In this document: positions 33,583 through 41,612 of the stretch, one piece after another
Layout of the letters: each line of letters opens with the position of its first letter
How positions within the stretch are numbered: position 1 is the stretch's first letter
Assembly: GCA_038203025.1 (NCBI GenBank)
Contig: JBBREK010000003.1
Span: forward strand, 1 to 48,962
From: UBA11346 sp038203025
Lineage (GTDB): Bacteria; Planctomycetota; UBA11346
Reading direction: 5' to 3'
DNA: 48,962 nucleotides
Translations under genes and position numbers: made by a program
The notes under the pieces: generated by a model
Database searches by the model: none
Told to the model about the DNA's origin: nothing
What the model saw: the letters and a program-made list of their open reading frames with translations, nothing else

Positions 33583-35208
33583 TCAGGCCTTGGTGCCGTG
33601 CTTCTCCTTGAACAGGGTGCGGAAGCGCTTGGTCGCGTCCTTGGCCCGGGTGTCGGCCTCGGCGGTGAACTCGCGGGCCTTGGCAACATCGGCGAGCAGG
33701 GCGGCGTGCTCAGTGTGCATGAAGACGATGTATTCGCTCTCGAAGAGTCCAACCTGCTCGACCGACACATCGTCGAGCATGCCTTCGCCAGCACCTTTGA
33801 TCACCAGCACCTGGTCGACGATTTCCATCGGCTGGGCCTGACCCTGCTTGAGCAGTTCGACCATGCGCGCACCGCGATCGAGCTGCTTCTGGGTGGCAGG
33901 GTCGAGCTCGGTGCCGAGCTGCGAGAAGGCTTCCAGTTCGCGGTAGGCCGCCAGGTCAAGGCGCAGGGTGCCGGCGATCTTCTTCATCGCCTTGATCTGG
34001 GCGTTGCCGCCCACGCGCGACACTGAGATGCCGACGTCTACGGCCGGACGCTGGCCGGCGTTGAACAGGTCAGGCTGCAGGTAGATCTGACCGTCGGTGA
34101 TCGAGATCACGTTGGTCGGGATGTAGGCCGAGACCTCACCTTCCTGGGTCTCGATCACCGGGAAGGCGGTGAGCGAGCCGCCGCCAAGCTTGTCCGAAAG
34201 CTTGGCCGAACGCTCGAGCAGGCGCGAGTGCAGGTAGAACACGTCGCCGGGATAGGCCTCGCGGCCGGGCGGACGGCGCAGCAGCAGCGACATCTCGCGG
34301 TAGGCGGCGGCCTGCTTCGACAGGTCGTCGTAGGCGCAGAAGGTGGCGAAGCCGCGCCCGCCATCCTTGACCGGGCACTGCACGTACTTGCCGTCGACCA
34401 GCTTGGGCTGGCCCGGTCCGGAGGATCCTGGCGGAGAGTCGTGCAGCCAGGTGTGGTACATGAAGTACTCGGCCATGGCCGCGCCGGTGTAGGGTGCGAG
34501 GTACTGCATCGGGGCCGGCATCGAGGCCGAGGCGTCGACCACGATGGTGTAGCTCATGGCGCCGATCGCCTCGAGTTGCTTGACGATCGCGGCGACGGTC
34601 GACTCCTTCTGGCCGATCGCGACGTAGACGCAGACAACGCCCTTGCCCTTCTGGTTGATGATCGTGTCGATGCAGATCGCGGTCTTGCCAGTCTTGCGAT
34701 CGCCGATGATTAGCTCGCGCTGGCCGCGGCCGACCGGGATCATCGCGTCGATGCACTTGAGGCCGGTCTGCAGTGGTTCGTGTACGCTGCGGCGGTCGGC
34801 AAGGCCGGGGGCCGGGCTTTCCACGCGGCGGGTGCCATCGTTCTTGATCGGGCCTTTGCCATCGAGCGGGCGGCCGAGCGGGTCGACCACGCGGCCGAGC
34901 AGGGCCTGGCCAACCGGCACCTCAAGCACGCGCTTGGTGCGGCGGGCGATCATCCCCTCCTTGAGGCTGACGTAGTCGCCGAGCACCACCGAACCGACCA
35001 CGCCTTCTTCAAGGTTGAGAGCCAGGCCGAAGGCGCCGTTCTCAAACTCGACCATTTCGCCGGCCATGACCCCGGAGAGGCCGGTGATGCGGGCGATGCC
35101 GTCACCGACCATCACCACGGTGCCGACCTCATCGACCACGGGCTTCGCCCCGTAGTTGGCGAGCTGGGCGCGGATCACGCTGGTCATCTCATCGGCGCGG
35201 ATCTTCAC
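33583..35208 (-). CDS. atpA: ATP synthase alpha subunit with a 34-residue insertion
   Basis: Non-catalytic nucleotide-binding F1 subunit, 541 residues (E. coli 513). P-loop GDRKTGKT at 169-176; VYVAIGQKESTVA, then SRLLERSAKLSD and TFLQ-type region near 330-372 are typical. Between AMAEYFM (250) and YDDLSKQ (293) lie about 34 extra residues rich in Gly, Pro and Lys with one Cys, where E. coli has ten. The start is the GTG at 35208: AAGGAG lies five bases upstream and overlaps the atpH stop, and the product then begins VKIRADE as in the family. An in-frame GTG at 35226 inside atpH is less likely. Confidence 0.95.
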   Translation of the reverse strand: MKIRADEMTSVIRAQLANYGAKPVVDEVGTVVMVGDGIARITGLSGVMAGEMVEFENGAFGLALNLEEGVVGSVVLGDYVSLKEGMIARRTKRVLEVPVGQALLGRVVDPLGRPLDGKGPIKNDGTRRVESPAPGLADRRSVHEPLQTGLKCIDAMIPVGRGQRELIIGDRKTGKTAICIDTIINQKGKGVVCVYVAIGQKESTVAAIVKQLEAIGAMSYTIVVDASASMPAPMQYLAPYTGAAMAEYFMYHTWLHDSPPGSSGPGQPKLVDGKYVQCPVKDGGRGFATFCAYDDLSKQAAAYREMSLLLRRPPGREAYPGDVFYLHSRLLERSAKLSDKLGGGSLTAFPVIETQEGEVSAYIPTNVISITDGQIYLQPDLFNAGQRPAVDVGISVSRVGGNAQIKAMKKIAGTLRLDLAAYRELEAFSQLGTELDPATQKQLDRGARMVELLKQGQAQPMEIVDQVLVIKGAGEGMLDDVSVEQVGLFESEYIVFMHTEHAALLADVAKAREFTAEADTRAKDATKRFRTLFKEKHGTKA

Positions 35209-35210
35209 AT

Positions 35211-35762
35211 TCACTCCTTGGCCCACAGCGCATCGCTGAGGGGCGCGTTGATCATGCGGTTGTGCATCTCACTGAGCTGGCGCTTGACGCTGGCATCGAC
35301 CAGGCGGTCGCCAACCCGGACGGTGGCCCCGCCGATTAGGGCGGGGTTGACGACCTCGGTGATATCGGCCTTGCCGCCGACGGCGGCGATGAGGCGCTGC
35401 GTCAGGGCGGCGGCCAGTGGCCGGGCGGCGGTCACGCGGACGCGGACGACGCCGGCGGCAGCCTCGGCCCGGGCCACCGCCTCGTGCAGGATGACCGGGG
35501 CCTCGGCCAGGCGGTTGCGGTCGACGAGCAGGCGCAGCAGGTCGATGACGACCTGCGGGTGGTCCTTGAGTACGGCTGCCAGCGCTTCCTTGGCGCGGAT
35601 CTTGCCGACTCGCGGATCGTCGAGTGCTGCGAGTGCCTCGGGAGCCAGGGCCTCGGCCAGCGCACGGCAACTCTCGATCACGGCTGGCTGCACGCCACGC
35701 TCAGCCGCGACCTCAAGCAGGCCTTGCGCGTAGACGCCGGGGACGGTGGCGGGGTGGGCCAT
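35211..35762 (-). CDS. atpH: ATP synthase delta subunit
   Basis: Peripheral-stalk subunit linking F1 and the b subunits, 183 residues. The N-terminal six-helix domain starts with VYAQGLLEVAAERG, and the C-terminal domain holds the conserved NPALIGGATVRVGDRLVDAS. It ends with HNRMINAPLS. Its stop lies two bases before the atpA GTG and inside the atpA ribosome-binding site, suggesting coupled translation. Confidence 0.93.
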   Translation of the reverse strand: MAHPATVPGVYAQGLLEVAAERGVQPAVIESCRALAEALAPEALAALDDPRVGKIRAKEALAAVLKDHPQVVIDLLRLLVDRNRLAEAPVILHEAVARAEAAAGVVRVRVTAARPLAAALTQRLIAAVGGKADITEVVNPALIGGATVRVGDRLVDASVKRQLSEMHNRMINAPLSDALWAKE

Positions 35763-35765
35763 GGT

Positions 35766-36278
35766 TCAGCGCCTCGCCGCCGCCTCGTAGGCGTCGATAG
35801 CCTGGGCGACGAGCTCGCCCTGGCGGGCGTCGCCGAGTTTCTCGCCGATGATCTTGCCGGCCACCTCGGTGGCGATGTCGGCGACCTCCTGGCGCAACTG
35901 CACGATGGCGCCATGGCGGGCGGCCTCGATGTCCTGCAGGGCACGCAGGCGCATCGCCTCGACCTCACCGCGTCCCTTCTCGAGCAGCCCGTCGCGGGCC
36001 TGCTCGGCCTCAAGACGCATCTTCGACATCATCGTCGAGACCTGGTCCTCGGTGGCGCGGATCTTGCGCTCTAGTTCGGCCTGCATCTGCCTGGCAGCGG
36101 CGTTGGCCGCCTCGGCCTCCTCGATCTGCTTGCGGATCCGCTCCTCGCGTGCATCGACGGCAGCGACGATCGCTGTCACTCCGAAGCGGTAGATGACCAC
36201 CACGAAGACGAAGAACGCCACCACCGACCACCAGAAGCTGGCGGCGTTTGCGAGGATGAACTGCTTGATCAGGTCCAC
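35766..36278 (-). CDS. atpF: ATP synthase b subunit
   Basis: Peripheral-stalk subunit, 170 residues: one N-terminal membrane helix (FWWSVVAFFVFVVVIYRFG, about 15-33) and then a long charged helix. The REERIRKQIEEAEAANAAAR segment begins the coiled coil, and EVADIATEVAGKIIGEKL near the end is the delta-binding region. Only one b gene is present, so the stalk is likely a homodimer. It lies three bases before atpH. Confidence 0.94.
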   Translation of the reverse strand: MDLIKQFILANAASFWWSVVAFFVFVVVIYRFGVTAIVAAVDAREERIRKQIEEAEAANAAARQMQAELERKIRATEDQVSTMMSKMRLEAEQARDGLLEKGRGEVEAMRLRALQDIEAARHGAIVQLRQEVADIATEVAGKIIGEKLGDARQGELVAQAIDAYEAAARR

Positions 36279-36336
36279 GGCGCTGACTCCGGTCTTGGCT
36301 GGGGAGATGCCAGGCGACGCCCGGCACCCTGGCAGG

Positions 36337-36642
36337 TCACTTGAGGAACACCACCACCAGCGCGAACACCATGGCGATCAGGGCGAGACCTTCGATGAAG
36401 GCGATGCCGAGGATCATGGTGCCCTTGAGGGCATTGCCCTGTTCCGGCTGGCGGGCCATGCCCGAGAGGGCGGCGGCGGCGGTGAGGCCAATGCCGATGC
36501 CGGCGCCACCGGCCGCGATGCCGAAGGCGATGCCGGCGCCGAGAGGCGAGAAGCTCACGGCCTGGGCAGCGGTGGTGGTGGCGGCCTCGGCGCTGGCTGC
36601 GACCTGGGCGAGGGTGTGGACGACGGTGGCGAGATCGGACAT
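36337..36642 (-). CDS. atpE: ATP synthase c subunit
   Basis: Membrane rotor-ring subunit, 101 residues, about 20-30 longer than usual because of an Ala/Thr-rich N-terminal stretch before the first helix (possibly a cleaved signal-like leader). Helix 1 is GIAFGIAAGGAGIGIGL, the polar loop is MARQPEQGNALKG, and helix 2 contains the ion-binding glutamate in AFIEGLALIAMV. Gly follows that Glu where sodium-type rings have Ser or Thr, so proton coupling is likely. Confidence 0.94.
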   Translation of the reverse strand: MSDLATVVHTLAQVAASAEAATTTAAQAVSFSPLGAGIAFGIAAGGAGIGIGLTAAAALSGMARQPEQGNALKGTMILGIAFIEGLALIAMVFALVVVFLK

Positions 36643-36654
36643 GGGGCGCTCCGG

Positions 36655-37767
36655 TTAGTGCTCCGGGTGCATCGATTGACCGATGAACACGGCGGAAAGA
36701 AGGGTGAAGACGTAGGCCTGGATGAGGACGACGAGGAGTACGAGGAAGTAGATGACTGTAGTCATGAGCAGGCCGAAGGCGCTCATGCCGAGTGAGAGAC
36801 CGACCATCTCAGGCCGGGCGGCGAAGATGATCAGGCCGAGGCTGGAGAAGGCGAGCAGCACGGTGTGGTCGGCGAACATGTTGGCGAAGAGACGGATGGC
36901 CAGCGCGGTGGGCTTGATCAGCAGGCCGAGCAGTTCGATGCCGGCGAGCATCAGCCAGATCATCAGTTCGGCCGGTTTGAGGCTGAAGTGCACCGGCACC
37001 AGGTTGATCCAGAACGCCGCGATACCCTGCCGCTTCATGCCGAAATAGAGCATTGAGACCAGCGTGGTCACAGCCAGGGCTGTGGTCACCGCGATGTTGC
37101 CGGTGGCGGTGCCAGTGCCGGGGATCATGCCAATCCCGTTCATCACCAGGATGGCGAGGAACATGGCGGTGAAGTGCGCGGTCCAGCGGTCGCCATGCTG
37201 GATGTTCGGCCGCACAATGTCGTCGCGCACGAACAGCACGATCGCCTCGAATATGTGCTGGATACGGCCGGCCGGCTTGAGCTGGTCGATGCGCCGGCGG
37301 GCGAAGCCGATCAGCACGACAGCCAGCAGCACCAGGGCCACGGTGCCGAAGAAGGTCTGCTGGGTAAAGAACGACAGGGCCTGGGGGAAGGCGCCGAAGG
37401 TGCTCTCGTGCTTGGCCACCACCATCGCCTTGGCGAGTGGGACGGGATCGGTGTCGCCGTGCGAACGGGCGTAGGATCCGGCCCACTCCAGGCATGGAGC
37501 CGGGTCGGCGGCGGCGTAGCCGTCCTTGGTCGCCAGCGAGGCCTGATTGCGAGCCGCGTAGCCGGGCAGGTCGAACACCAGCAGCAGGACGCCGTGCAGG
37601 GGCTCCCAGGCAGGATAGGCGAGGTTGTGGTGCACCATCATCGCACCGAAATCGTAGGACTCGTGCTCGCCGGCGTGGACCTGGCCGACACCGACGGACG
37701 CAGTCTCTTCCGCCATGGCGGCGGAGGCGGGAGCGTGCTCGGCTGCTGCTGTTCCGGTCTCAGGCAC
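36655..37767 (-). CDS. atpB: ATP synthase a subunit
   Basis: Stationary proton-channel subunit of F0, 370 residues from the chosen start; E. coli has 271. The conserved core is present: MNGIGMIPGTGTATGNIAVT, then MIWLMLAGIELLGLLIKPTALAIRLFANMFADH with the essential Arg in AIRLFAN. The N-terminal 150 residues are long and hydrophilic before the first strong helix (FFGTVALVLLAVVLIGF), apart from HGVLLLVFDLPG. I use the GTG at 37767, which has AAGGA upstream and overlaps the atpI stop by eight bases; an ATG at 37716 has no Shine-Dalgarno. Confidence 0.92.
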   Translation of the reverse strand: MPETGTAAAEHAPASAAMAEETASVGVGQVHAGEHESYDFGAMMVHHNLAYPAWEPLHGVLLLVFDLPGYAARNQASLATKDGYAAADPAPCLEWAGSYARSHGDTDPVPLAKAMVVAKHESTFGAFPQALSFFTQQTFFGTVALVLLAVVLIGFARRRIDQLKPAGRIQHIFEAIVLFVRDDIVRPNIQHGDRWTAHFTAMFLAILVMNGIGMIPGTGTATGNIAVTTALAVTTLVSMLYFGMKRQGIAAFWINLVPVHFSLKPAELMIWLMLAGIELLGLLIKPTALAIRLFANMFADHTVLLAFSSLGLIIFAARPEMVGLSLGMSAFGLLMTTVIYFLVLLVVLIQAYVFTLLSAVFIGQSMHPEH

Positions 37768-38065
37768 GGGCGCGATCCTTGGCCGTCTCGGTGGGGGGGC
37801 GCAGTATGCGAAGCTGGGCCCGCACGTCCAGGGCGAGCCCGCAGACCAGCATAACCACTGCAAAAACCACTCCGGCCATGAGATGGGCGGGGGCGAACTG
37901 GTGCAGGGCCAGGACGAACACGGTCATTCCGGCGACACGAACGGCCAGCGCCAGCATCTGGTAGGCGAGGCAGCGTCCGAGGTCACCGTGCAGGCCACGG
38001 CGAGCCACCCACGACGCGGCGAAGGCCAGCGTGATCGACACCAGCGCCGTCGCGAGCAGGGTCAT
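37760..38065 (-). CDS. AtpI-like small membrane protein of the ATP synthase operon
   Basis: A 101-residue protein with three predicted membrane helices (about 3-19, 38-57 and 62-82) and a basic C terminus (LRILRPPTETAKDRARA). Sequence signatures are weak; the assignment rests on position between atpZ and atpB and on size, as AtpI/AtpR-type accessory proteins of the ring assembly occupy this place. The ATG at 38065 follows the atpZ stop by two bases. Confidence 0.65.
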   Translation of the reverse strand: MTLLATALVSITLAFAASWVARRGLHGDLGRCLAYQMLALAVRVAGMTVFVLALHQFAPAHLMAGVVFAVVMLVCGLALDVRAQLRILRPPTETAKDRARA

Positions 38066-38067
38066 GA

Positions 38068-38283
38068 TCACCGCCGCGCCTCCCTGATCAGATGGTAGAA
38101 GCCCGCCCCGGTCATCACCACGCCGAGGATAAGGGTCCACAGCGGCAGGGTCCCGGCCGCCTGGTCGATGAGATAGCCGCCGCCCAGACCCAGCAACGCC
38201 CCGGCCACCGGCAAATAACCAGCGTTGACCCCCCGGAAGGGGCTGCGCTGGGTCGACTGCCGATCGCTGCTTGGGGTGACCAT
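38068..38283 (-). CDS. atpZ: AtpZ/AtpI-type ATP synthase accessory protein
   Basis: A 71-residue protein with two membrane helices (AGYLPVAGALLGLGGGYLID and WTLILGVVMTGAGFYHLI) joined by a short QAAGTLP loop, ending REARR. This is the pattern of the small AtpZ/AtpI family that begins many bacterial atp operons. It is the first gene of the operon here. The start ATG at 38283 is chosen because homology begins shortly after it and the upstream frame would run through the divergent promoter region. Confidence 0.75.
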   Translation of the reverse strand: MVTPSSDRQSTQRSPFRGVNAGYLPVAGALLGLGGGYLIDQAAGTLPLWTLILGVVMTGAGFYHLIREARR

Positions 38284-38393
38284 GGAAGGATATGCGTGCT
38301 GCCATGCAGAACGTGGCGGGACCATCCCCTGGCTGGACGGGCAGTCAACCAGGCCAAGGCCCCAACGACCACGCCATGCAGGAAGAGCATGCA

Positions 38394-38420
38394 TTGACAC
38401 ATCAGCCTGCAGACTAGTAT
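38394..38420 (+). promoter_or_regulatory. Promoter of rplS
   Basis: A consensus -35 box TTGACA at 38394-38399 is followed by TAGTAT at 38415-38420 with a 15-bp spacer. The leader also contains the palindrome CGGCCAATTGGCCG (38444-38457), and GGAG lies six to nine bases before the rplS ATG. The palindrome could be an operator or a leader hairpin. The atp operon on the other strand must start in the same 183-bp gap; no convincing box was found for it. Confidence 0.55.
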
Positions 38421-38466
38421 CCCGCGCCCGTAACCATCCCAGGCGGCCAATTGGCCGGAGTCCGCC

Positions 38467-38835
38467 ATGAACCTGCTCGACATCGCCACGAAATCTTCCC
38501 TGCGCAAGGAACCCCTCGGCGACTTCAAGGTCGGCGACACCGTCGACGTGCATGTCAAGATCAAGGAGGGCGACAAAGAGCGCGTCCAGATCTTCAACGG
38601 CACCGTCATCGCCAAGTCACGTGGCCACGGCAGCATCAACTCGTCCTTCACCGTCCGGCGCATCGTCGCCGGCGAGGGCGTCGAGCGCACCTGGCCGATC
38701 AACAGCCCCCGTCTGGCCAAGGTCGCGGTGACCCGCGCTGGCCGCGTCCGCCGCGCCAAGCTCTACTACCTGCGTGGCCGCGTCGGCAAGGCGACCAAGG
38801 TCAAGGAACTGCTCGAGACCGTGGCCAAGAAGTAA
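38467..38835 (+). CDS. rplS: 50S ribosomal protein L19
   Basis: Ribosomal large-subunit protein at the 30S interface, 122 residues. The family signatures are clear: FKVGDTVDVHVKIKEGDKER, QIFNGTVIAKSRGHG, SFTVRRIVAGEGVERTWPI and VRRAKLYYLRGRVGKATKVK. In many bacteria rplS follows trmD and rpsP; here it stands alone with its own promoter. An insertion element lies 13 bp after its stop codon. Confidence 0.96.
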   Translation: MNLLDIATKSSLRKEPLGDFKVGDTVDVHVKIKEGDKERVQIFNGTVIAKSRGHGSINSSFTVRRIVAGEGVERTWPINSPRLAKVAVTRAGRVRRAKLYYLRGRVGKATKVKELLETVAKK

Positions 38836-38851
38836 GAGCCTTCAGAGCTTA

Positions 38852-38876
38852 GGGTCTGTAAGGATATAACCATTAC
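38852..38876. repeat. Terminal inverted repeat, left end of the insertion sequence
   Basis: It begins GGGTCTGTAAGGA and ends TTAC. Compared with the reverse complement of 40119-40143 it differs at four of 25 positions. Confidence 0.88.
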
Positions 38877-40036
38877 GCCTTATTCAGCCTCGGCATGATT
38901 GTGTAGTTCCAATCGCCGTGGAATTCCGCTCTGGTCATGTTCACCAATCGCATCTGCTGATCGCTGATCTTTCGGCCTACTTGGTAACTCCTCTTGTCCA
39001 ACTTGCATCTGACCTTGAGCCCACTCCGCGTGGTTGTTGACGCGATGAGATTCACGATGGTCTCATAGGTCTTCAGTGGAACTCCTTTCCACGACTGACT
39101 GATGAACGAGAAGAGTCTGTGCTCGACCTTGTTCCACTTGCTCGTTCCAGGTGGAAAGTGCATCACGGAGATTGGGATTCCTGCGGCGTCTGCCATGCGC
39201 TGTAGTTCCCATTTCCACAAACGACGTTTGTTCCCATTGCTTCCGCCAGCATCGGCCGTGATCGTAATTCTGGTTGCATGCGGATAGCTCTTTTTGCCAA
39301 CCCTATTCCACCAACTGTGGATGGCGTTCACCGCGAAGGCCGAAGTGTCGTGATCGGTTCCGACCACCACCAAGCCCTCGTTTCGGCCGAGGTCGTAGAT
39401 TCCGTAGGGGAATGCCCGTGGGACTTCAGGGTCGGGAAAGTCATGCCCGTTGACCCTTGGCGCCGTGCCCCGCTTGAGCCAGTTCCTTCCAGTATTCTTG
39501 TAGTTTCCTACCAGTTCCTTCTTCTTTGTGTCAACGGATATGACCGGATTGTCGTGTTGCATCTCCCTCTGAACACTGCGATTGATGAACTCAAATTGAG
39601 CGTTTCGGTCAGGGTGCTGATTCCCTTCCTCTGCCTTCCTGTTGCCCTGCAAGCTGTACCCAAGGCCATGAAGCATTTGTGCAACCGTCGTGTGGCTGAT
39701 CCTCACTCCGCCATGCGCTAGCTCGTCCGATAGATTTCTCGTGCTCTTGCAGGTCCAGCGCAGAGGCGACATGGGGTCGCCTTTGGATGTCGGATCAACC
39801 AACGATTCCAGCCTCTCAGCCAAAGCAGGGATTACATGTGCCGCAGTCTTCCTGCCGGCCCCGGGTCGACGAATACGGCCGGGGGCCAGCTTTATCTTGG
39901 ATGAGATGTCAGCCCGTCCGGCATAGATTGTTGGGCGCGAGATCCCCGTAGCTCTGGATACAAAGGAGATGCCCCCTGGACCTAATGCGGCCGCCTCCGT
40001 TGCAGCCCACACCCGTCGCCCGCGCTCATCGAGCAC
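38873..40036 (-). CDS. ISAzo13-family transposase
   Basis: DDE transposase of 387 residues. The family run is easily seen: LAPGRIRRPGAGRK, DPMSPLRWTCKSTRNLSDEL, PVISVDTKKKELVGNYKN with the first Asp, GTDHDTSAFAVNAI, TADAGGSNGNKRRLWKWELQ, and FPPGTSKWNKVEHRLFSFIS with the catalytic Glu. The C terminus (FHGDWNYTI) is complete. The only ATG/GTG start is the GTG at 40036, yet codons upstream to about 40084 (QLRRQYRQLAPVLDERGRR) still resemble the family N terminus. The natural start may therefore be a CTG there or may have been lost. Confidence 0.93.
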   Translation of the reverse strand: MLDERGRRVWAATEAAALGPGGISFVSRATGISRPTIYAGRADISSKIKLAPGRIRRPGAGRKTAAHVIPALAERLESLVDPTSKGDPMSPLRWTCKSTRNLSDELAHGGVRISHTTVAQMLHGLGYSLQGNRKAEEGNQHPDRNAQFEFINRSVQREMQHDNPVISVDTKKKELVGNYKNTGRNWLKRGTAPRVNGHDFPDPEVPRAFPYGIYDLGRNEGLVVVGTDHDTSAFAVNAIHSWWNRVGKKSYPHATRITITADAGGSNGNKRRLWKWELQRMADAAGIPISVMHFPPGTSKWNKVEHRLFSFISQSWKGVPLKTYETIVNLIASTTTRSGLKVRCKLDKRSYQVGRKISDQQMRLVNMTRAEFHGDWNYTIMPRLNKA

Positions 40037-40118
40037 GGGGGCTAGTTGTCGGTACTGGCGGCGAAGCTGGGCGAGGCTCTTCAGGACGGAAGCCTAGCGT
40101 GCAGCGACCCGCTGTGTT

Positions 40119-40143
40119 GTAAATGTTATTTCCTTACAGGCCC
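40119..40143. repeat. Terminal inverted repeat, right end of the insertion sequence
   Basis: It ends CCTTACAGGCCC on the plus strand and pairs with the left repeat at 38852-38876. Confidence 0.88.
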
Positions 40144-40155
40144 TTAGATCCTCAA

Positions 40156-40181
40156 CGACCCCGGACATCTGTCCGGGGTCG
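40156..40181 (+). terminator. Probable original rplS terminator hairpin
   Basis: CGACCCCGGACA (40156-40167) and TGTCCGGGGTCG (40170-40181) form a perfect 12-bp stem with a two-base turn. It lies just beyond the right end of the insertion sequence. Without the element it would stand about 30 bp after the rplS stop, so I take it as the displaced rplS terminator. No long T-tract follows. It could also end the MATE gene on the minus strand. Confidence 0.6.
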
Positions 40182-40232
40182 CTGCATGTAGTGACGCAAC
40201 AGGAGCGCCAGCGCCCTCGCCGGCACTCCCTA

Positions 40233-41609
40233 CTAAACAGCCCGGACACTCATCCCACGCCAGGGGCCGAAGCGATAGCGCAGCCACATCGCCACGGCGA
40301 TGCCGACCAGATAGGTGATGAACAACCCGTAGCAGATGCGCAGCCCGCCCAGGCCGGGGGACATGTGGGAGCGCAGCAGCCAGGCCGGCACCGCCAGCAG
40401 GACAATGGCGAGACCGACCAGCATGACCAGCGGCCAGCGCGTGTCGCCCGCCCCCTGGATCGCCGAACGCCACACCCAGTGCAGCATCTCAAAGGGCATG
40501 GCGACAGCGAGGAACAGCATCACCGGCACGGCCAGTTCCATCTGGCGATCCCACAGCACGGCGTCGCCATGATGCGCCGGCTGCAGCAACAGCCGGGGGA
40601 TCAGCACGAACGCCGCCGCGACCAGCAGCATATACGGACCGACGATGGCGAAGGCTGAACGCACCACGCGCCCGGCCTGTTCGGCGCTCCCGGCATTGCC
40701 GGCGCCAAGGGCCTGACCAACCGCGATGCTGATGCCCTGGGCGAAACCGATAACCGGGACCAGGAACAAGAGATAGGTGTTGAAGGCCAGGTTGCTGGCG
40801 CTGAGCGCGTCTGTCCCCAGCCGGGTGAGCACGGCGGTGAAGGCGACGAAGGCGAGCATCTCGAGAATCTCGGTCGCTCCGCGCGGCAGGGCAAACGACA
40901 GGAAGCGGAGCAACCGTCCGCGGTCGAGATTGCGCGCCGACCACGTCTCCAACGCGAGACGCTGGGCGGGCGCGAACAGCCAAGCCAACCAGGCGAGGCA
41001 CATGAGCACGGCGGTGGCCAGACTGGCGATGCCGGCGCCGGTAAGGCCCAGGGCCGGCATACCCAGGCCACCGAGGACCAGCCAACGGTTGAGTGCGATG
41101 CAGGTCACCGCCCCGGCTGCGCTCATGCCCAGGACCAGGCCGGTACGGCCGATACCGCTGCAGAAACCACCGATCCCCGAGGCTGCGGCCAACGGCCCGA
41201 CCTCGGCGAGGTACCAGCCGAGCAATTCGGCCAGACCGCGCTCGACCACCGGTTCGGTGCCGAAGATGCCGGCCAGTTGATGGCGCAGCGGGATCAGGCA
41301 GGCGCTGAACACCAGGCCGATGCCGGCGAGGACGAACATCGGCCAGACCATCGCCCCGGCCTCGCGGCGCTCACCGGCCGCCAGGTGCTGGGCGGCGAAG
41401 ACGCCGATATAGCCGCAGGACACCACGAACATGCCCTGGAAGGTCCAGGCCAGCATGCCGGCCGGCAGGCTGGCAGCGAGGGCCTCGGGGCTGTACCAGC
41501 TGAGCACCGTCCGATTGACGTAGTGCAGGAAAAAGCCCAGGCCGGTGCTGGCGGCCAGCGGCAGGGCCAGGCGGGCCAAGCCGCCGATGGAGGCCGCCTC
41601 GCGCTCCAT
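40233..41609 (-). CDS. MATE-family efflux transporter
   Basis: Twelve-helix cation-coupled exporter, 458 residues. It shows two pseudo-symmetric halves: the first opening with ARLALPLAASTGLGFFLHYV, GMLAWTFQGMFVVSCGYIG and FCSGIGRTGLVLGMSAAG, the second with ATEILEMLAFVAFTAVLTRL, VIGFAQGISIAVGQALGAG and WRSAIQGAGDTRWPLVMLVG. These are typical NorM/DinF-like features. Substrate unknown (drugs or lipid-linked compounds). It starts three bases after the topoisomerase gene, so it is probably co-transcribed. Confidence 0.9.
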   Translation of the reverse strand: MEREAASIGGLARLALPLAASTGLGFFLHYVNRTVLSWYSPEALAASLPAGMLAWTFQGMFVVSCGYIGVFAAQHLAAGERREAGAMVWPMFVLAGIGLVFSACLIPLRHQLAGIFGTEPVVERGLAELLGWYLAEVGPLAAASGIGGFCSGIGRTGLVLGMSAAGAVTCIALNRWLVLGGLGMPALGLTGAGIASLATAVLMCLAWLAWLFAPAQRLALETWSARNLDRGRLLRFLSFALPRGATEILEMLAFVAFTAVLTRLGTDALSASNLAFNTYLLFLVPVIGFAQGISIAVGQALGAGNAGSAEQAGRVVRSAFAIVGPYMLLVAAAFVLIPRLLLQPAHHGDAVLWDRQMELAVPVMLFLAVAMPFEMLHWVWRSAIQGAGDTRWPLVMLVGLAIVLLAVPAWLLRSHMSPGLGGLRICYGLFITYLVGIAVAMWLRYRFGPWRGMSVRAV

Positions 41610-41612
41610 GAC

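Larger units (their letters stand above)
38852..40143. mobile_element. ISAzo13-family insertion sequence
   Basis: A 1292-bp element bounded by imperfect terminal inverted repeats (21 of 25 positions) and flanked by TTA on both sides (38849-38851 and 40144-40146), which may be a three-base target duplication. It carries one transposase gene on the minus strand. It landed between rplS and the hairpin at 40156-40181 that probably ended the rplS transcript. The lower G+C of the element compared with its surroundings supports transfer. Confidence 0.9.

Noticed and set aside
36337..36642. Sodium-coupled ATP synthase ring
   Set aside because: The carboxylate helix reads FIEGLAL, lacking the Ser/Thr after Glu that sodium rings have.
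40101..40185. Ten-base inverted repeat GCAGCGACCC / GGGTCGCTGC across the right end of the insertion sequence
   Set aside because: One arm lies inside the element and the other in flanking DNA; with the displaced terminator explaining the outer arm, chance similarity is the simplest reading.
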